From the NCBI RefSeq assembly GCF_013283645.1, contig NZ_JABEKV010000003.1:744001-808000 (forward strand): DNA of 64,000 bases, in the 5' to 3' direction. A program made the position numbers and the translations under genes. The DNA comes from Sinorhizobium psoraleae (GTDB lineage: Bacteria > Pseudomonadota > Alphaproteobacteria > Rhizobiales > Rhizobiaceae). Below, in pieces: positions 42,297 to 51,202 of this stretch. Under the pieces are notes generated by a model that was given only the letters and a program-made list of their open reading frames with translations, was not told the DNA's origin and did not search any database. Numbering within the stretch: position 1 is the first letter of the stretch; every line of letters begins with the position of its first letter.

Positions 42297-42515
42297 TCAG
42301 CCGTCCATGAAGCCCCCGAAAACGGCGTCGGCGGTGCTTGCCGCAGCTGCAAGATTGACGGTTTTAACGACCGTGGACCCGGACTTACGCAAGGCATCGG
42401 CGTCGGCCAGCGCGCCCTGCTTGGGCGGATCGATCCTGGTGACGGTCCCCGCCTTGAGATCCGCAAGCCACAAATGATCCTCGCCGGCAATGCCGAAAAC
42501 AACAACTCCAGCCAT
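42297..42515 (-). CDS. candidate precursor peptide of the YcaO-TfuA locus (72 aa)
   Basis: Starts at an ATG behind AGAGGGG. The N-terminal half is hydrophobic and beta-like (MAGVVVFGIAGEDHLWLADL) and could be the leader that enzymes recognise. The rest is Ala/Ser/Thr-rich and ends AAAASTADAVFGGFMDG. There is no cysteine, so Cys-derived thiazoles are impossible; Ser/Thr azolines or backbone thioamides are the options. It is immediately upstream of YcaO and TfuA on the same strand. No double-glycine or other protease site is obvious. The substrate role is inferred from position and size. Confidence 0.7.
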   Translation of the reverse strand: MAGVVVFGIAGEDHLWLADLKAGTVTRIDPPKQGALADADALRKSGSTVVKTVNLAAAASTADAVFGGFMDG

Positions 42516-42550
42516 TACTTACCCCTCTTGCTCTCGCGCGGAATTGCGCC

Positions 42551-44416
42551 TCAAAAACCCGCCTTCGTCAAACCTTCCCGGTAATGTTCCTTCTGCCATT
42601 CCTCGCGGAAGGGCACGATCGCCATCCATCTGTCGAGATCGAAATCCGGATGGACTTCGAGCGTCTTGCGCACAAATTGGCGAGCTTTCCTGCGATCGCC
42701 GAGCATGCCCCAGCTTGCCGCCGATAGCCGGTCGGCCGGGGTGCGATCCCGCATCCGGTCGATATAGGCGAGGGCCTGTTCGTATTGGCCAAGAGAGTAG
42801 CTGGCCCCGGCGGCCGTCCAGAAATATTCGTCCGGGGCGATCGGGTTGAGATCGATCGCCGCCCCGATCTTCTGCAATCCCTCGCCGGGACGGGATGCCT
42901 GCACGAGCGTATCGGCGTAACTGGCAATGACATTGGCGTAATGCGGGCTGAGCTCTTCCGCCCTGTCGTGGAATTCGGCGCTCTCGTCGAATTCGCGCAG
43001 ATAGAGCTTGACGACGCCGAGCTCCCGGTAGCCGGAGGCGAGCGTCTCGTCTGCGGCTACGGCTTCGCGCGCATGTTTCTCGGCAAGCATCAGCAATTCC
43101 CGATCGCCACGCGCCGTCAGCAGCCATTCGACGAAATAGCTTCGGGCAAGCCCGCTCATGGCGGGGGCAAAGTCTCCTTGACCGCTCAGCGCCTCGCGGA
43201 AGCTCTTGCGGGCACGGCGGACCTCGGGAAGGTTCAGATGCTTGAGATACCGCTGACCGAGGAGAAAGCTGCGGTAGGAGTCTCCGTTGCGCTCGTAGGC
43301 GTCGCGCGCGGCTTCGTTCCGCTCGACCTGGCTTGCGATGGCCGATGCGATCCGGTGCGCAATGCCGCGGCGCGACTGCATCAGCCCGTCGCCGATGAGA
43401 TTGAACCGGTCGGCCCAGATGACCTCGTCGCTTGCGAAGAAGATGAGTTGGGCAAACAGGCTCTGGCGGCCACCCTCGTCCGTCAAGCGGGTATCGAGGA
43501 TATAGCTGATGGTATGCCGTTCGTAGGTGTTCGCCTTGTCGGCCTGCAGACCGATCTGAGCCGCGGTGTAGGGCGCGATTACGCTGACGGATCGAAGGGC
43601 GCAAAGGCCAATCGTCACGTCTTCGATGAGGGAGCTCGCAAAGATTGCTGCGGCGTCGTGCATGCGGTCCGCGTTCGGCGGCAGCAGGACGAGCCGCGGC
43701 GGCTTTTTCTGGTGCGGGTCGTCCCGGACGAGGACCTCCACCGGCGCCGACGGCTGACGGACGATGGGCACCGATTGGCTGACGCTGTCGAAGATCAACT
43801 GCGCATCATGGTGCCGTCCCTCGGACTCCAGCGCACTTTTCAAGACATTGCGGACGTCCTCGTCCGAGGGACTGCGCTCGAGTAATCGCATTGCCGCTGA
43901 CTTGAGAAGTTCGCGATGTTTGTCCGCCGCAGCGGGTGCTGCGGCAAGCAGGCTCTCCCGCAGCCGCGACATCTGTGTCTCCCGTTGCCGGTTGACCCAG
44001 GCGTTGAGTGCCTTGCCGTGCGATCTCACATCCTTCAGGAAATCGTCGCGAAGCGCCATGGCGATACGACAGAAGCAAGCCACGGCATCGCCGCTCTCGT
44101 CCGTCACTGCGTCCAGATCGCTCGTCAGCGTTCCCGGGTTGAGCAGGATCGATGATTGCGAAAAGGTCAGGAAGGTTCGCCCGAGTTCCGTCTGTCGCGC
44201 GGCGATGCGGGAAATTGTCTTGCGCAGGTTGACATAGGCCTGGCTGGGTTCGACATCGTCCCAGAGCAGCTTCGCCATGTCCGCCCGGGACTGCTCGCGA
44301 TAGCCGTTGGCAATGGCAAGACACAGGATGAGCAGTCCCTTCTCAGGGAAAGCGACTTCGCGGCCCGCTTCGTTAAGGAGGCGCAATCGTCCCAGAGTCT
44401 GCAACCTGTAGGTCAT
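42551..44416 (-). CDS. SARP-like transcription factor with TolB-like and TPR regions
   Basis: A 621-residue regulator. The N-terminus begins MTYRLQTLGRLRLLNEAG, the DNA-binding winged helix of SARP/OmpR-type proteins. A BTAD-like helical part follows (about 95-200). Then comes a TolB/FlgO-like alpha/beta domain (about 235-360; IGLCALRSVSVIAPYTAAQI) and TPR helices to the end (ALAYIDRMRDRTPADRL). SARP proteins commonly activate peptide or antibiotic clusters. GAGGGGG precedes the ATG. Its stop lies 35 bases before the peptide gene, so it may drive or be co-transcribed with it. Confidence 0.85.
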   Translation of the reverse strand: MTYRLQTLGRLRLLNEAGREVAFPEKGLLILCLAIANGYREQSRADMAKLLWDDVEPSQAYVNLRKTISRIAARQTELGRTFLTFSQSSILLNPGTLTSDLDAVTDESGDAVACFCRIAMALRDDFLKDVRSHGKALNAWVNRQRETQMSRLRESLLAAAPAAADKHRELLKSAAMRLLERSPSDEDVRNVLKSALESEGRHHDAQLIFDSVSQSVPIVRQPSAPVEVLVRDDPHQKKPPRLVLLPPNADRMHDAAAIFASSLIEDVTIGLCALRSVSVIAPYTAAQIGLQADKANTYERHTISYILDTRLTDEGGRQSLFAQLIFFASDEVIWADRFNLIGDGLMQSRRGIAHRIASAIASQVERNEAARDAYERNGDSYRSFLLGQRYLKHLNLPEVRRARKSFREALSGQGDFAPAMSGLARSYFVEWLLTARGDRELLMLAEKHAREAVAADETLASGYRELGVVKLYLREFDESAEFHDRAEELSPHYANVIASYADTLVQASRPGEGLQKIGAAIDLNPIAPDEYFWTAAGASYSLGQYEQALAYIDRMRDRTPADRLSAASWGMLGDRRKARQFVRKTLEVHPDFDLDRWMAIVPFREEWQKEHYREGLTKAGF

Positions 44417-44446
44417 GCGGCCCCCTCGCTGACGCTATTTTAGTGT

Positions 44447-44905
44447 CTAGCCGTGCAGGGGCTCCGTGCGACGAGCTCCCGAAGCGACACTTGACGACTC
44501 CGTATCCGGTGCCTGGGCCATGGCTGCGACGAGCGAGATGATCTTCTTCCGCAACACGGGGTCGGCAATCTTCAGGAAGGCCCTGTTGAGTGCGATACCC
44601 TCCTTCGAGGCCACGAAGGAAGAAATCTCGTTCGATTCCTGGACGTCGCTGACGCCGTCTCGTGCCGGCGCCTTGTCATCCTCGCGTTGGAAGAAAAAGC
44701 TTGGATGGACTCCCAGGATGTCAGCAATCGCCTGCAACCGGCTGGCGCCGATGCGGTTTGTGCCTTTTTCGTATTTCTGTACCTGCTGGAAGGTGATGCC
44801 CAGGCCATCGGCCAGCTTCTCCTGGCTCAGACCGACCATCAATCTGCGCATTCTGACGCGAGAACCGACGAAGGTATCAATCGGGTTTGGATCCTTCTTG
44901 TTCAT
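44447..44905 (-). CDS. XRE-family transcriptional regulator
   Basis: A 152-residue protein with an HTH_3 domain (about 12-70; LSQEKLADGLGITFQQVQKY and NRIGASRLQAIADILGV) and a C-terminal helical region (LNRAFLKIADPVLRKKIISL) typical of rhizobial XRE regulators. AGGAG precedes the start. It lies 30 bases before the SARP-like regulator in the same direction, so a two-step regulatory cascade on the peptide locus is plausible. The ligand or target is unknown. Confidence 0.88.
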   Translation of the reverse strand: MNKKDPNPIDTFVGSRVRMRRLMVGLSQEKLADGLGITFQQVQKYEKGTNRIGASRLQAIADILGVHPSFFFQREDDKAPARDGVSDVQESNEISSFVASKEGIALNRAFLKIADPVLRKKIISLVAAMAQAPDTESSSVASGARRTEPLHG

Positions 44906-45064
44906 CTCAGTGATTCTCCTCGGAACGGTTCAACCTCATGCGTATAAGTTTGCTTGAATAAATGCTGCCATGCAATCAGTGCGCGCCAGATTCCATCGCC
45001 TGAGACACATTTTGTGATTGTGTTGCGCGCCGGCTTCGTTTGCAGCCTGCCCGGCGCCGTGGCC

Positions 45065-46030
45065 TCACCGGACGACCGGTTCGCCATGAAACCGGCGCCG
45101 CGAAGGCTTCGATACGCCGAACCCGACCTCCATCATCAGCCGCGGTGTCTGCTTTGCAACCGTGCCCATATGGAACCCGAATGGATCCTCGACAAAGCCG
45201 AGCCCGGCTTGGCCGGTAAGCGTGATCGCGTTCTGCTCACCGTAGAATTCCAGAACTTCGTTTGCCGGATGGCCGACGAGAAGCGTCAGTTGGTGCTTCA
45301 GGCGGCGACGGCGATGGCTGCCCAGCACATAGATGTGCGGGCCGGCATTTTCGTCGACATCGGACAAATAGAAGAAGAACTTCAGCATGCGCCAATCGTC
45401 GAGATCGAAGTGATACTTGAACGACGCGAGGCTGATGTCGGCATCGGAGGCGGATTTCGTTGGGAAGCTCCACCAGACCCGAGTGGTGATCAATTGCGCT
45501 TCACCGCCGAGATAGTGCTTGGCCACGTCGAGAAGAAGCGGGTCGCGTTGCACGGCGACCGCGGCATCGCATTGCAGGACTCGCTCGAAATGGTGACCGC
45601 TGAGGATCGCCCGACCGAAGCGTTTTTCCGCCGCGGAATGTTCGCCCGCGAGAAACTCAAGCCGCCGATCGAAATTGCCGAAGCAGGGCGTTTCGTTCGC
45701 GAAACGCGCGATCTCGTCGCATACGGCCGGCGGCAGCATCAAGCCAGAGAAAAGTCCTTTCTCGCGCAAGGCGGCCACCACCGCTCCGGTGGCGATGCCG
45801 TCGAACATGGAAGGTATCGTACCCACTGTCGAAGGAGCCGGCCTGGCTGTCAGCCAATGAGCGTTGCGCACCGGCATCGTACGGGCGAGAAGAAACATCG
45901 GCAGCCAGGCCGGGTTCTCCCGCACGTCCGCCCAATAGGTGGGCACCCGCGCCAGCATGCGACTGAGCCGGCCGCCGCTGCGCGCGATCGTCTCGAGATC
46001 CTTTGACCCCGAAGCGCGTGAGTCGAGCAT
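45065..46030 (-). CDS. PhyH-type Fe(II)/2-oxoglutarate dioxygenase
   Basis: A 321-residue member of the phytanoyl-CoA dioxygenase superfamily. Iron ligands are the H-x-D of KYHFDLDDW and the distal His of FHMGTVAKQTPR, where the Arg can bind 2-oxoglutarate. GAGGGG precedes the ATG. Such enzymes hydroxylate small molecules or peptide residues. It is co-directional with and upstream of the XRE/SARP/peptide/YcaO/TfuA genes, 160 bases before the XRE gene. It could be a tailoring enzyme, but it may equally be unrelated. Confidence 0.82.
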   Translation of the reverse strand: MLDSRASGSKDLETIARSGGRLSRMLARVPTYWADVRENPAWLPMFLLARTMPVRNAHWLTARPAPSTVGTIPSMFDGIATGAVVAALREKGLFSGLMLPPAVCDEIARFANETPCFGNFDRRLEFLAGEHSAAEKRFGRAILSGHHFERVLQCDAAVAVQRDPLLLDVAKHYLGGEAQLITTRVWWSFPTKSASDADISLASFKYHFDLDDWRMLKFFFYLSDVDENAGPHIYVLGSHRRRRLKHQLTLLVGHPANEVLEFYGEQNAITLTGQAGLGFVEDPFGFHMGTVAKQTPRLMMEVGFGVSKPSRRRFHGEPVVR

Positions 46031-46180
46031 TTCATGTCCCCTCGTACGCGACGACGGCGTTCCCTTGCGGGAAGGCCGTCATGGTCGCCGGAATGCAAGG
46101 AAGCTAGCGCGCGTTGAGCATTGCTGCAACGCAGCAATTTTAGGGGTTCTGGGGTTTTCATTGCTGTGCTTGCGAAGCCA

Positions 46181-46804
46181 TCAGACAAGCCCCGTTGCCG
46201 TCGAGGCAAGCGCGGCGACCCCAAATCCGATGAGCACAAGCGCGGAAATGCGCGACACCCACGTCGCGAAACCGTCCGGCAGCCGCGTCTTTGCAAGCGC
46301 GATGCCGCCGCTCAAGAAGAACCACCAAGCAAGCGAACCGAGAAAGACGCCCGCGACGACAAACGCACCTTTTGTTCCGTCGCCGACAGCCGAAAGCCCT
46401 AACCCCGCGAAGATGGCGGCGAAGGACAAGATCGTCGCCGGGTTGGCGATCGTCAGGAAGAAGGTAGCGGTCGTCGTGTGAATGAGATCGCGTGCATTGA
46501 TTTCAGCGACTGCGGCAAGTGGTTTCGGGGCAAGCCCGCGCCAGCCAAGCCAGATCATGAACAGACCACCCACGAGGCTGAGCGGTGTCGCGATTACGGA
46601 CAACGCGGCAGCGAATGCCGCGAAACCCACCGCCGCCAGCATCGCGTAGGCCGCATCCGCGAGCGCTGTCCCGAGGCCGCCGGCGACGCCGGCCCAAAAG
46701 CCGCGCTGAAGCGTGCGGCTGATGCAAAGCGCGCCGATCGGCCCGAGCGGCGCGGCAATTGCGAGGCCGAGCAGGAGGCCTTTTCCGAAAAGCAGCACGG
46801 ACAT
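46181..46804 (-). CDS. LysE/RhtB-family amino acid exporter
   Basis: A 207-residue membrane protein with six hydrophobic segments in the LysE pattern: the N-terminal helix ends in IAAPLGPIGALCISRTLQRG, and FFLTIANPATILSFAAIFAG is the conserved fourth segment. It exports an amino acid or analogue from the cytoplasm. Its ATG is one base from the stop of an Lrp-type regulator on the same strand, the usual pairing in which Lrp/ArgP-type factors sense the amino acid and induce the exporter. Confidence 0.9.
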   Translation of the reverse strand: MSVLLFGKGLLLGLAIAAPLGPIGALCISRTLQRGFWAGVAGGLGTALADAAYAMLAAVGFAAFAAALSVIATPLSLVGGLFMIWLGWRGLAPKPLAAVAEINARDLIHTTTATFFLTIANPATILSFAAIFAGLGLSAVGDGTKGAFVVAGVFLGSLAWWFFLSGGIALAKTRLPDGFATWVSRISALVLIGFGVAALASTATGLV

Positions 46805-46805
46805 G

Positions 46806-47258
46806 CTATCGGACCTCCGGTTCTGTGAAGAGGTTATCGGCGACGGTCGAAAGCGCGATGACTGTCTCGCTGCGGGCGAGATATCGCCGTGCCTTAAGTT
46901 CAGCGAGAAACGGTTCGATGTCGCCGAGCGTCGGCATGCGGATCTTGACGCAATAGGACCATGAGCCCGTCACGTGATGGCACTCCGCGACAGCCGGGTG
47001 CGCCGCCATGAATGCGCGGAATTCGGTTTCATCGGCATCGGCCGAAAGGGCGATCCAGACAAAGGCGAGAACGTCGAGGCCGAGGGCGCGATGATCCACG
47101 TCGAGCGTGAAGCGGCGGATCGTGCCACTGGCGACGAGGCGGCGGATGCGCTCGTTGACTGCTGAGGGGGAGAGGTCGATCGTCGCGCCGATGTCGGTCA
47201 GCGATGATCGCGCGTCAGAGGCGAGAATTCCAATGATTTTTCTGTCAAGATCGTCCAT
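46806..47258 (-). CDS. Lrp/AsnC-family transcriptional regulator
   Basis: A 150-residue protein with the AsnC HTH (MDDLDRKIIGILASDARSSL; LSPSAVNERIRRLVASGTI) and the RAM ligand-binding domain (ECHHVTGSWSYCVKIRMPTL). It probably senses an amino acid and regulates the LysE-type exporter gene that follows directly. Start 47258 is chosen at the family N-terminus; the frame is open to 47342. No clear Shine-Dalgarno sequence precedes it. Confidence 0.9.
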   Translation of the reverse strand: MDDLDRKIIGILASDARSSLTDIGATIDLSPSAVNERIRRLVASGTIRRFTLDVDHRALGLDVLAFVWIALSADADETEFRAFMAAHPAVAECHHVTGSWSYCVKIRMPTLGDIEPFLAELKARRYLARSETVIALSTVADNLFTEPEVR

Positions 47259-47439
47259 AAGACAAAAATACACGGAAATTAAGAGAAATTCAAGGGTTCC
47301 TGCGGTGTGGCGTCCAGCTGCTGAGATAGGCTGCTGCGGCATGCGTTTGTCGCCGCGCGCTACGCCGCTTGTCCGCAGGGAGGGAGGGAGCTATGACCGG
47401 GAGCACAATCTCTCGCCAGCAAACAGGGGCATCAGGTCC

Positions 47440-47985
47440 ATGATGATGATCGAGAACAGGCGCAGACCCAGCAGGCCGGGGCGCCGATTTCCCGGCTCGA
47501 TCGTCGTCATGGGCGTGTCGGGTAGCGGAAAATCGTCCGTGGGCGAACGCATCGCGGAAGCCTACGACTATCCCTTCATCGAGGGGGACGCCCTGCATCC
47601 GCCCGAGAACATCAGGAAGATGTCCGAAGGCATTCCGCTGACGGACCATGACCGCTGGCCATGGCTCGAGGCGATCGGCCGTTTGCTGGCGGAAACCCCC
47701 GGCCCGGTCGTCGTTGCCTGCTCAGCGCTAAAACTCAGTTACCGGGAGAAGCTGCGAGAGGGCGCGCCTAAGCGGCTGGCCTTCGTTCATCTTCATGGAG
47801 CCGAGGCGGTATTGGCGGAGCGGATGCAGCATCGCACCGGTCATTTCATGCCGACGTCCTTGTTGAAGACCCAGCTTGCGACCCTGGAGGATCCGACGGG
47901 AGAGGCGAACACGGTGACGATCGACATCGACCAACCGCTGGATGCGATCGTCGAGGAGGCGTTTGCCGCCCTCGGCAAAATGTAA
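47440..47985 (+). CDS. gntK: gluconokinase
   Basis: A 181-residue GntK-family P-loop kinase: Walker A GVSGSGKSS, substrate segment YPFIEGDALHPPENIRKMSE and GIPLTDHDRWPWLEA, then VVACSALKLSYREKLR and HRTGHFMPTSLLKTQLATLE. It phosphorylates gluconate to 6-phosphogluconate. Three ATG codons in a row (47440, 47443, 47446) could start it. It is alone on the plus strand, divergent from the Lrp-LysE pair. Confidence 0.9.
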   Translation: MMMIENRRRPSRPGRRFPGSIVVMGVSGSGKSSVGERIAEAYDYPFIEGDALHPPENIRKMSEGIPLTDHDRWPWLEAIGRLLAETPGPVVVACSALKLSYREKLREGAPKRLAFVHLHGAEAVLAERMQHRTGHFMPTSLLKTQLATLEDPTGEANTVTIDIDQPLDAIVEEAFAALGKM

Positions 47986-48364
47986 TCGCGCGCGCCGTAG
48001 GTTGATGCCTGTTCCACTTCGGTCGATGTCCCTCGAGGCAAAAGAACCCTCGAATCGCGGCCGCCGGATGAGCGAGGCTCGCGCCGACATCGAAGCAGCG
48101 ATCTGCCGTATGTTACCCTGCTCCTTTTCAAATCGTGCTTGGCTACCCGGCTCTTTGGAAGGAAATTAGCCAAGCGCGATGTTATCGTTCGCGGCAATGG
48201 TCTTGCGGCGTTACGATGCACCGATGAGAATTGCACTGTGGCCTTTGCGCGTCTGAAACGACGTGCAGGCGCTGTAGCAGTCGTGCTTCGGGGAGTGCCC
48301 GCGAGGTCTGTTTCTGCTGGCGATGAGGAGATCGTAGGCAGGGGCATGCGGAGGAGAGGAAGAC
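47986..48364. other. 379-base gap upstream of ivd with two inverted repeats
   Basis: It holds an inverted repeat with arms GCTTGGCTA (48137-48145) and TAGCCAAGC (48167-48175), 21 bases apart, and a family 1 dispersed palindrome at 48234-48277. No coding frame is convincing. The promoter of the leucine catabolic operon should be here; the first inverted repeat could be its operator or a terminator of gntK. Confidence 0.5.
48234..48277. repeat. dispersed palindrome, family 1, copy c
   Basis: Reads CACTGTGGCCTTTGCGCGTC ... GGCGCTGTAG, the same core as at 20213 and 39795 but with a decayed left arm. It ends about 90 bases before the ivd start. Confidence 0.55.
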
Positions 48365-49528
48365 ATGTATCAAGGTGGACTGAGTTTCGCCCTTGGCGAT
48401 GATATCGACGCATTGCGCGACAGTGTACGCCGATTTGCGAGCGAGCGGATTGCGCCGCTCGCGGAAGAGACGGACCGGAACAATGCCTTTCCAGCGCAGC
48501 TCTGGCGGGAAATGGGAGAACTCGGTGTGCTCGGCATCACCGCCGACGAGGGCTATGGCGGTGCCGGCATGGGCTATCTCGCCCACTGCGTCGCCATGGA
48601 GGAAATCAGCCGCGCATCCGCGTCGGTGGGCTTAAGCTACGGCGCTCACTCCAATCTTTGCGTCAACCAGATCAACCGCAACGGCACGTCTGCCCAAAAA
48701 GCCAAATATCTGCCGAAGCTGATTTCCGGCGAACATGTCGGCGCGCTCGCCATGTCCGAACCGGGCGCCGGCTCCGACGTGGTCTCGATGGCGCTGAGGG
48801 CCGAAAAGCGCGGCGACCGTTATGTGCTGAACGGCAACAAGATGTGGATCACCAATGGCCCGGACGCTGATGTGCTGGTGGTCTATGCCAAGACCGATCC
48901 GGCCGCCGGCCCGCGCGGCATCACCGCCTTTCTCGTGGAAGAGGGGTTCGCTGGCTTCTCGACCGGCGAGAAGCTCGACAAGCTCGGCATGCGCGGCTCC
49001 AACACCTCAGAGCTCATCTTCAGGGATTGCGAGGTACCGGAAGCAAACGTGCTCGGCGGGGTCGGCAGCGGCGTCAACGTGCTGATGTCCGGCCTTGACT
49101 ACGAGCGGGTGGTGCTTTCAGCAGGCCCGCTCGGGATCATGGCGGCTTGCCTCGATGTTGTCGTCCCCTATCTCCATGAACGCAAACAGTTCGGCCAGCC
49201 GATCGGCGAGTTCCAGTTGATGCAGGGAAAACTTGCCGACATGTATGTGACGATGAACGCGGCGCGCGCTTATGTGTATGCGGTGGCGGCAGCGTGCGAT
49301 CGGGGCGAAACCGCGCGCAAGGATGCTGCCGGCTGTATCCTCTATGCGGCGGAAAAGGCGACCGCATTGGCGCTTGAGGCGATCCAGGCGCTTGGCGGCA
49401 ACGGCTACACCAACGACTATCCGGCCGGCCGCCTGTTGCGCGACGCCAAGCTCTACGAGATCGGCGCCGGCACCAGCGAGATCCGCCGCATGCTGATCGG
49501 GCGCGAACTCTTTGCGGAAACGAAATAG
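48365..49528 (+). CDS. ivd: isovaleryl-CoA dehydrogenase
   Basis: A 387-residue acyl-CoA dehydrogenase. Domain order is N-terminal helical, beta ([35 protein letters not shown]), C-terminal helical ([37 protein letters not shown]). Length and the close neighbours mccB, mccA and hmgL identify the isovaleryl-CoA type, which makes 3-methylcrotonyl-CoA with FAD. It is the first gene of the leucine/isovalerate operon. Confidence 0.93.
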   Translation: MYQGGLSFALGDDIDALRDSVRRFASERIAPLAEETDRNNAFPAQLWREMGELGVLGITADEGYGGAGMGYLAHCVAMEEISRASASVGLSYGAHSNLCVNQINRNGTSAQKAKYLPKLISGEHVGALAMSEPGAGSDVVSMALRAEKRGDRYVLNGNKMWITNGPDADVLVVYAKTDPAAGPRGITAFLVEEGFAGFSTGEKLDKLGMRGSNTSELIFRDCEVPEANVLGGVGSGVNVLMSGLDYERVVLSAGPLGIMAACLDVVVPYLHERKQFGQPIGEFQLMQGKLADMYVTMNAARAYVYAVAAACDRGETARKDAAGCILYAAEKATALALEAIQALGGNGYTNDYPAGRLLRDAKLYEIGAGTSEIRRMLIGRELFAETK

Positions 49529-49584
49529 CCGAACGGCGGCAGCCGTCTTTCGCGTGCAGGTCAAACCCCGTCCTCGAGGGCTTC

Positions 49585-51192
49585 ATGACAATCCTGAGAT
49601 CGCATATCTCGACATCCTCCGACGTTTATAAGACCAACCGTGCAGCCATGACGGACGCAATCGTGCCGATCGAAGAGGCGGTGCGGCTCGCCGTCAACGG
49701 CGGCGGCGAGGCGGCGCGGGAACGGCATGTCGGCCGCGGAAAGCTGCTGCCGCGCGACCGGGTCGCGTCCCTCATCGATCCGGGCACGCCCTTTCTGGAG
49801 GTCGGCGCCACCGCTGCGCATGGCATGTACAATGGCGACGCGCCGGGTGCAGGGCTGATCGCCGGCATCGGCCGGGTTGCCGGGCGCGAATGCATGATCG
49901 TCTGCAACGACCCGACGGTCAAAGGCGGCACATATTACCCGATTACGGTCAAGAAGCATCTGAGAGCGCAGGAAATTGCCGCCGAAAACCGGCTTCCCTG
50001 TGTCTATCTGGTCGATTCCGGCGGCGCCAACCTGCCGAACCAGGACGAGGTTTTTCCCGACCGCGAGCATTTCGGCCGGATCTTCTACAACCAGGCGAAC
50101 ATGTCGGCTGCCGGCATCCCCCAGATCGCGGTGGTGATGGGGTCCTGCACGGCGGGTGGCGCCTACGTGCCGGCGATGTCCGACGAGGCGATCATCGTCG
50201 AGGGGCAGGGTACGATCTTTCTGGCCGGTCCTCCGCTCGTGCGCGCGGCGACCGGTGAAGTGGTCTCGGCCGAGGATCTCGGCGGCGCCGACGTGCACAC
50301 ACGGCTGTCGGGCGTCGCCGATCACCTGGCGCGTGACGACGCCCATGCGCTGGCGCTGGCGCGCCGCGCCGTGTCGGCCTTGAATCGCGAAAAACCATCG
50401 TCGGTGGAGCTTCGCACGCCGGAGCCACCGCTCTACGATCCGGAGGAAATCGCCGGGATCGTACCGGCCGATCTCAGAACACCCTATGAAATTCGCGAGG
50501 TGATCGCTCGGATCGTCGACGGGTCGCGTTTCGACGAATTCAAGGCCCGCTTCGGAACCACGCTCATCTGCGGCTTCGCCCACATTCATGGCATACCGGT
50601 CGGCATCGTCGCCAACAACGGGGTGCTGTTTTCGGAGTCGGCGCTGAAAGGGAGCCATTTCGTCGAGCTCTGCGCCCAGCGCAAGATCCCGCTGGTTTTT
50701 CTACAGAACATCACCGGCTTCATGGTCGGCCGCAAATATGAAACCGAGGGCATCGCCAAGCACGGCGCCAAGCTCGTGACGGCAGTGGCGACGGTGAAGG
50801 TGCCGAAGGTCACTATGTTGGTCGGCGGATCGTTCGGCGCCGGCAACTACGGCATGTGCGGGCGGGCCTTTTCACCGCGCTTCCTCTGGACCTGGCCGAA
50901 CAGCCGCATATCGGTAATGGGCGGCGAACAGGCGGCCGGCGTGCTCTCGACCGTGCGCGGCGAAGCCTTGCGTCGGGCCGGGACGCCTTGGAGCGAGGAG
51001 GAGGAAGCGCGCTTCCGGCAGCCGGTGCTCGATCTTTTCGAGCGGCAAAGCCATCCGCTCTATGCCTCGGCCCGGCTCTGGGACGACGGCGTGGTCGATC
51101 CGCGAAAAAGCCGCGACGTGCTCGCGCTGTCGCTGTCGGCCGCGCTCAACGCCCCGATCGAGGACACACGTTTCGGATTGTTCAGGATGTAG
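49585..51192 (+). CDS. mccB: 3-methylcrotonyl-CoA carboxylase beta (carboxyltransferase) subunit
   Basis: A 535-residue carboxyltransferase of the crotonase superfamily with N- and C-halves. Visible motifs include [39 protein letters not shown] and [17 protein letters not shown]. The second half has the acyl-CoA region [20 protein letters not shown] and [16 protein letters not shown]. It transfers carboxyl from biotin on MccA to 3-methylcrotonyl-CoA. The start lies behind GAGGG; a later in-frame ATG at 49648 is possible. Confidence 0.95.
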   Translation: MTILRSHISTSSDVYKTNRAAMTDAIVPIEEAVRLAVNGGGEAARERHVGRGKLLPRDRVASLIDPGTPFLEVGATAAHGMYNGDAPGAGLIAGIGRVAGRECMIVCNDPTVKGGTYYPITVKKHLRAQEIAAENRLPCVYLVDSGGANLPNQDEVFPDREHFGRIFYNQANMSAAGIPQIAVVMGSCTAGGAYVPAMSDEAIIVEGQGTIFLAGPPLVRAATGEVVSAEDLGGADVHTRLSGVADHLARDDAHALALARRAVSALNREKPSSVELRTPEPPLYDPEEIAGIVPADLRTPYEIREVIARIVDGSRFDEFKARFGTTLICGFAHIHGIPVGIVANNGVLFSESALKGSHFVELCAQRKIPLVFLQNITGFMVGRKYETEGIAKHGAKLVTAVATVKVPKVTMLVGGSFGAGNYGMCGRAFSPRFLWTWPNSRISVMGGEQAAGVLSTVRGEALRRAGTPWSEEEEARFRQPVLDLFERQSHPLYASARLWDDGVVDPRKSRDVLALSLSAALNAPIEDTRFGLFRM

Positions 51193-51202
51193 GAGGCCCG
51201 CC

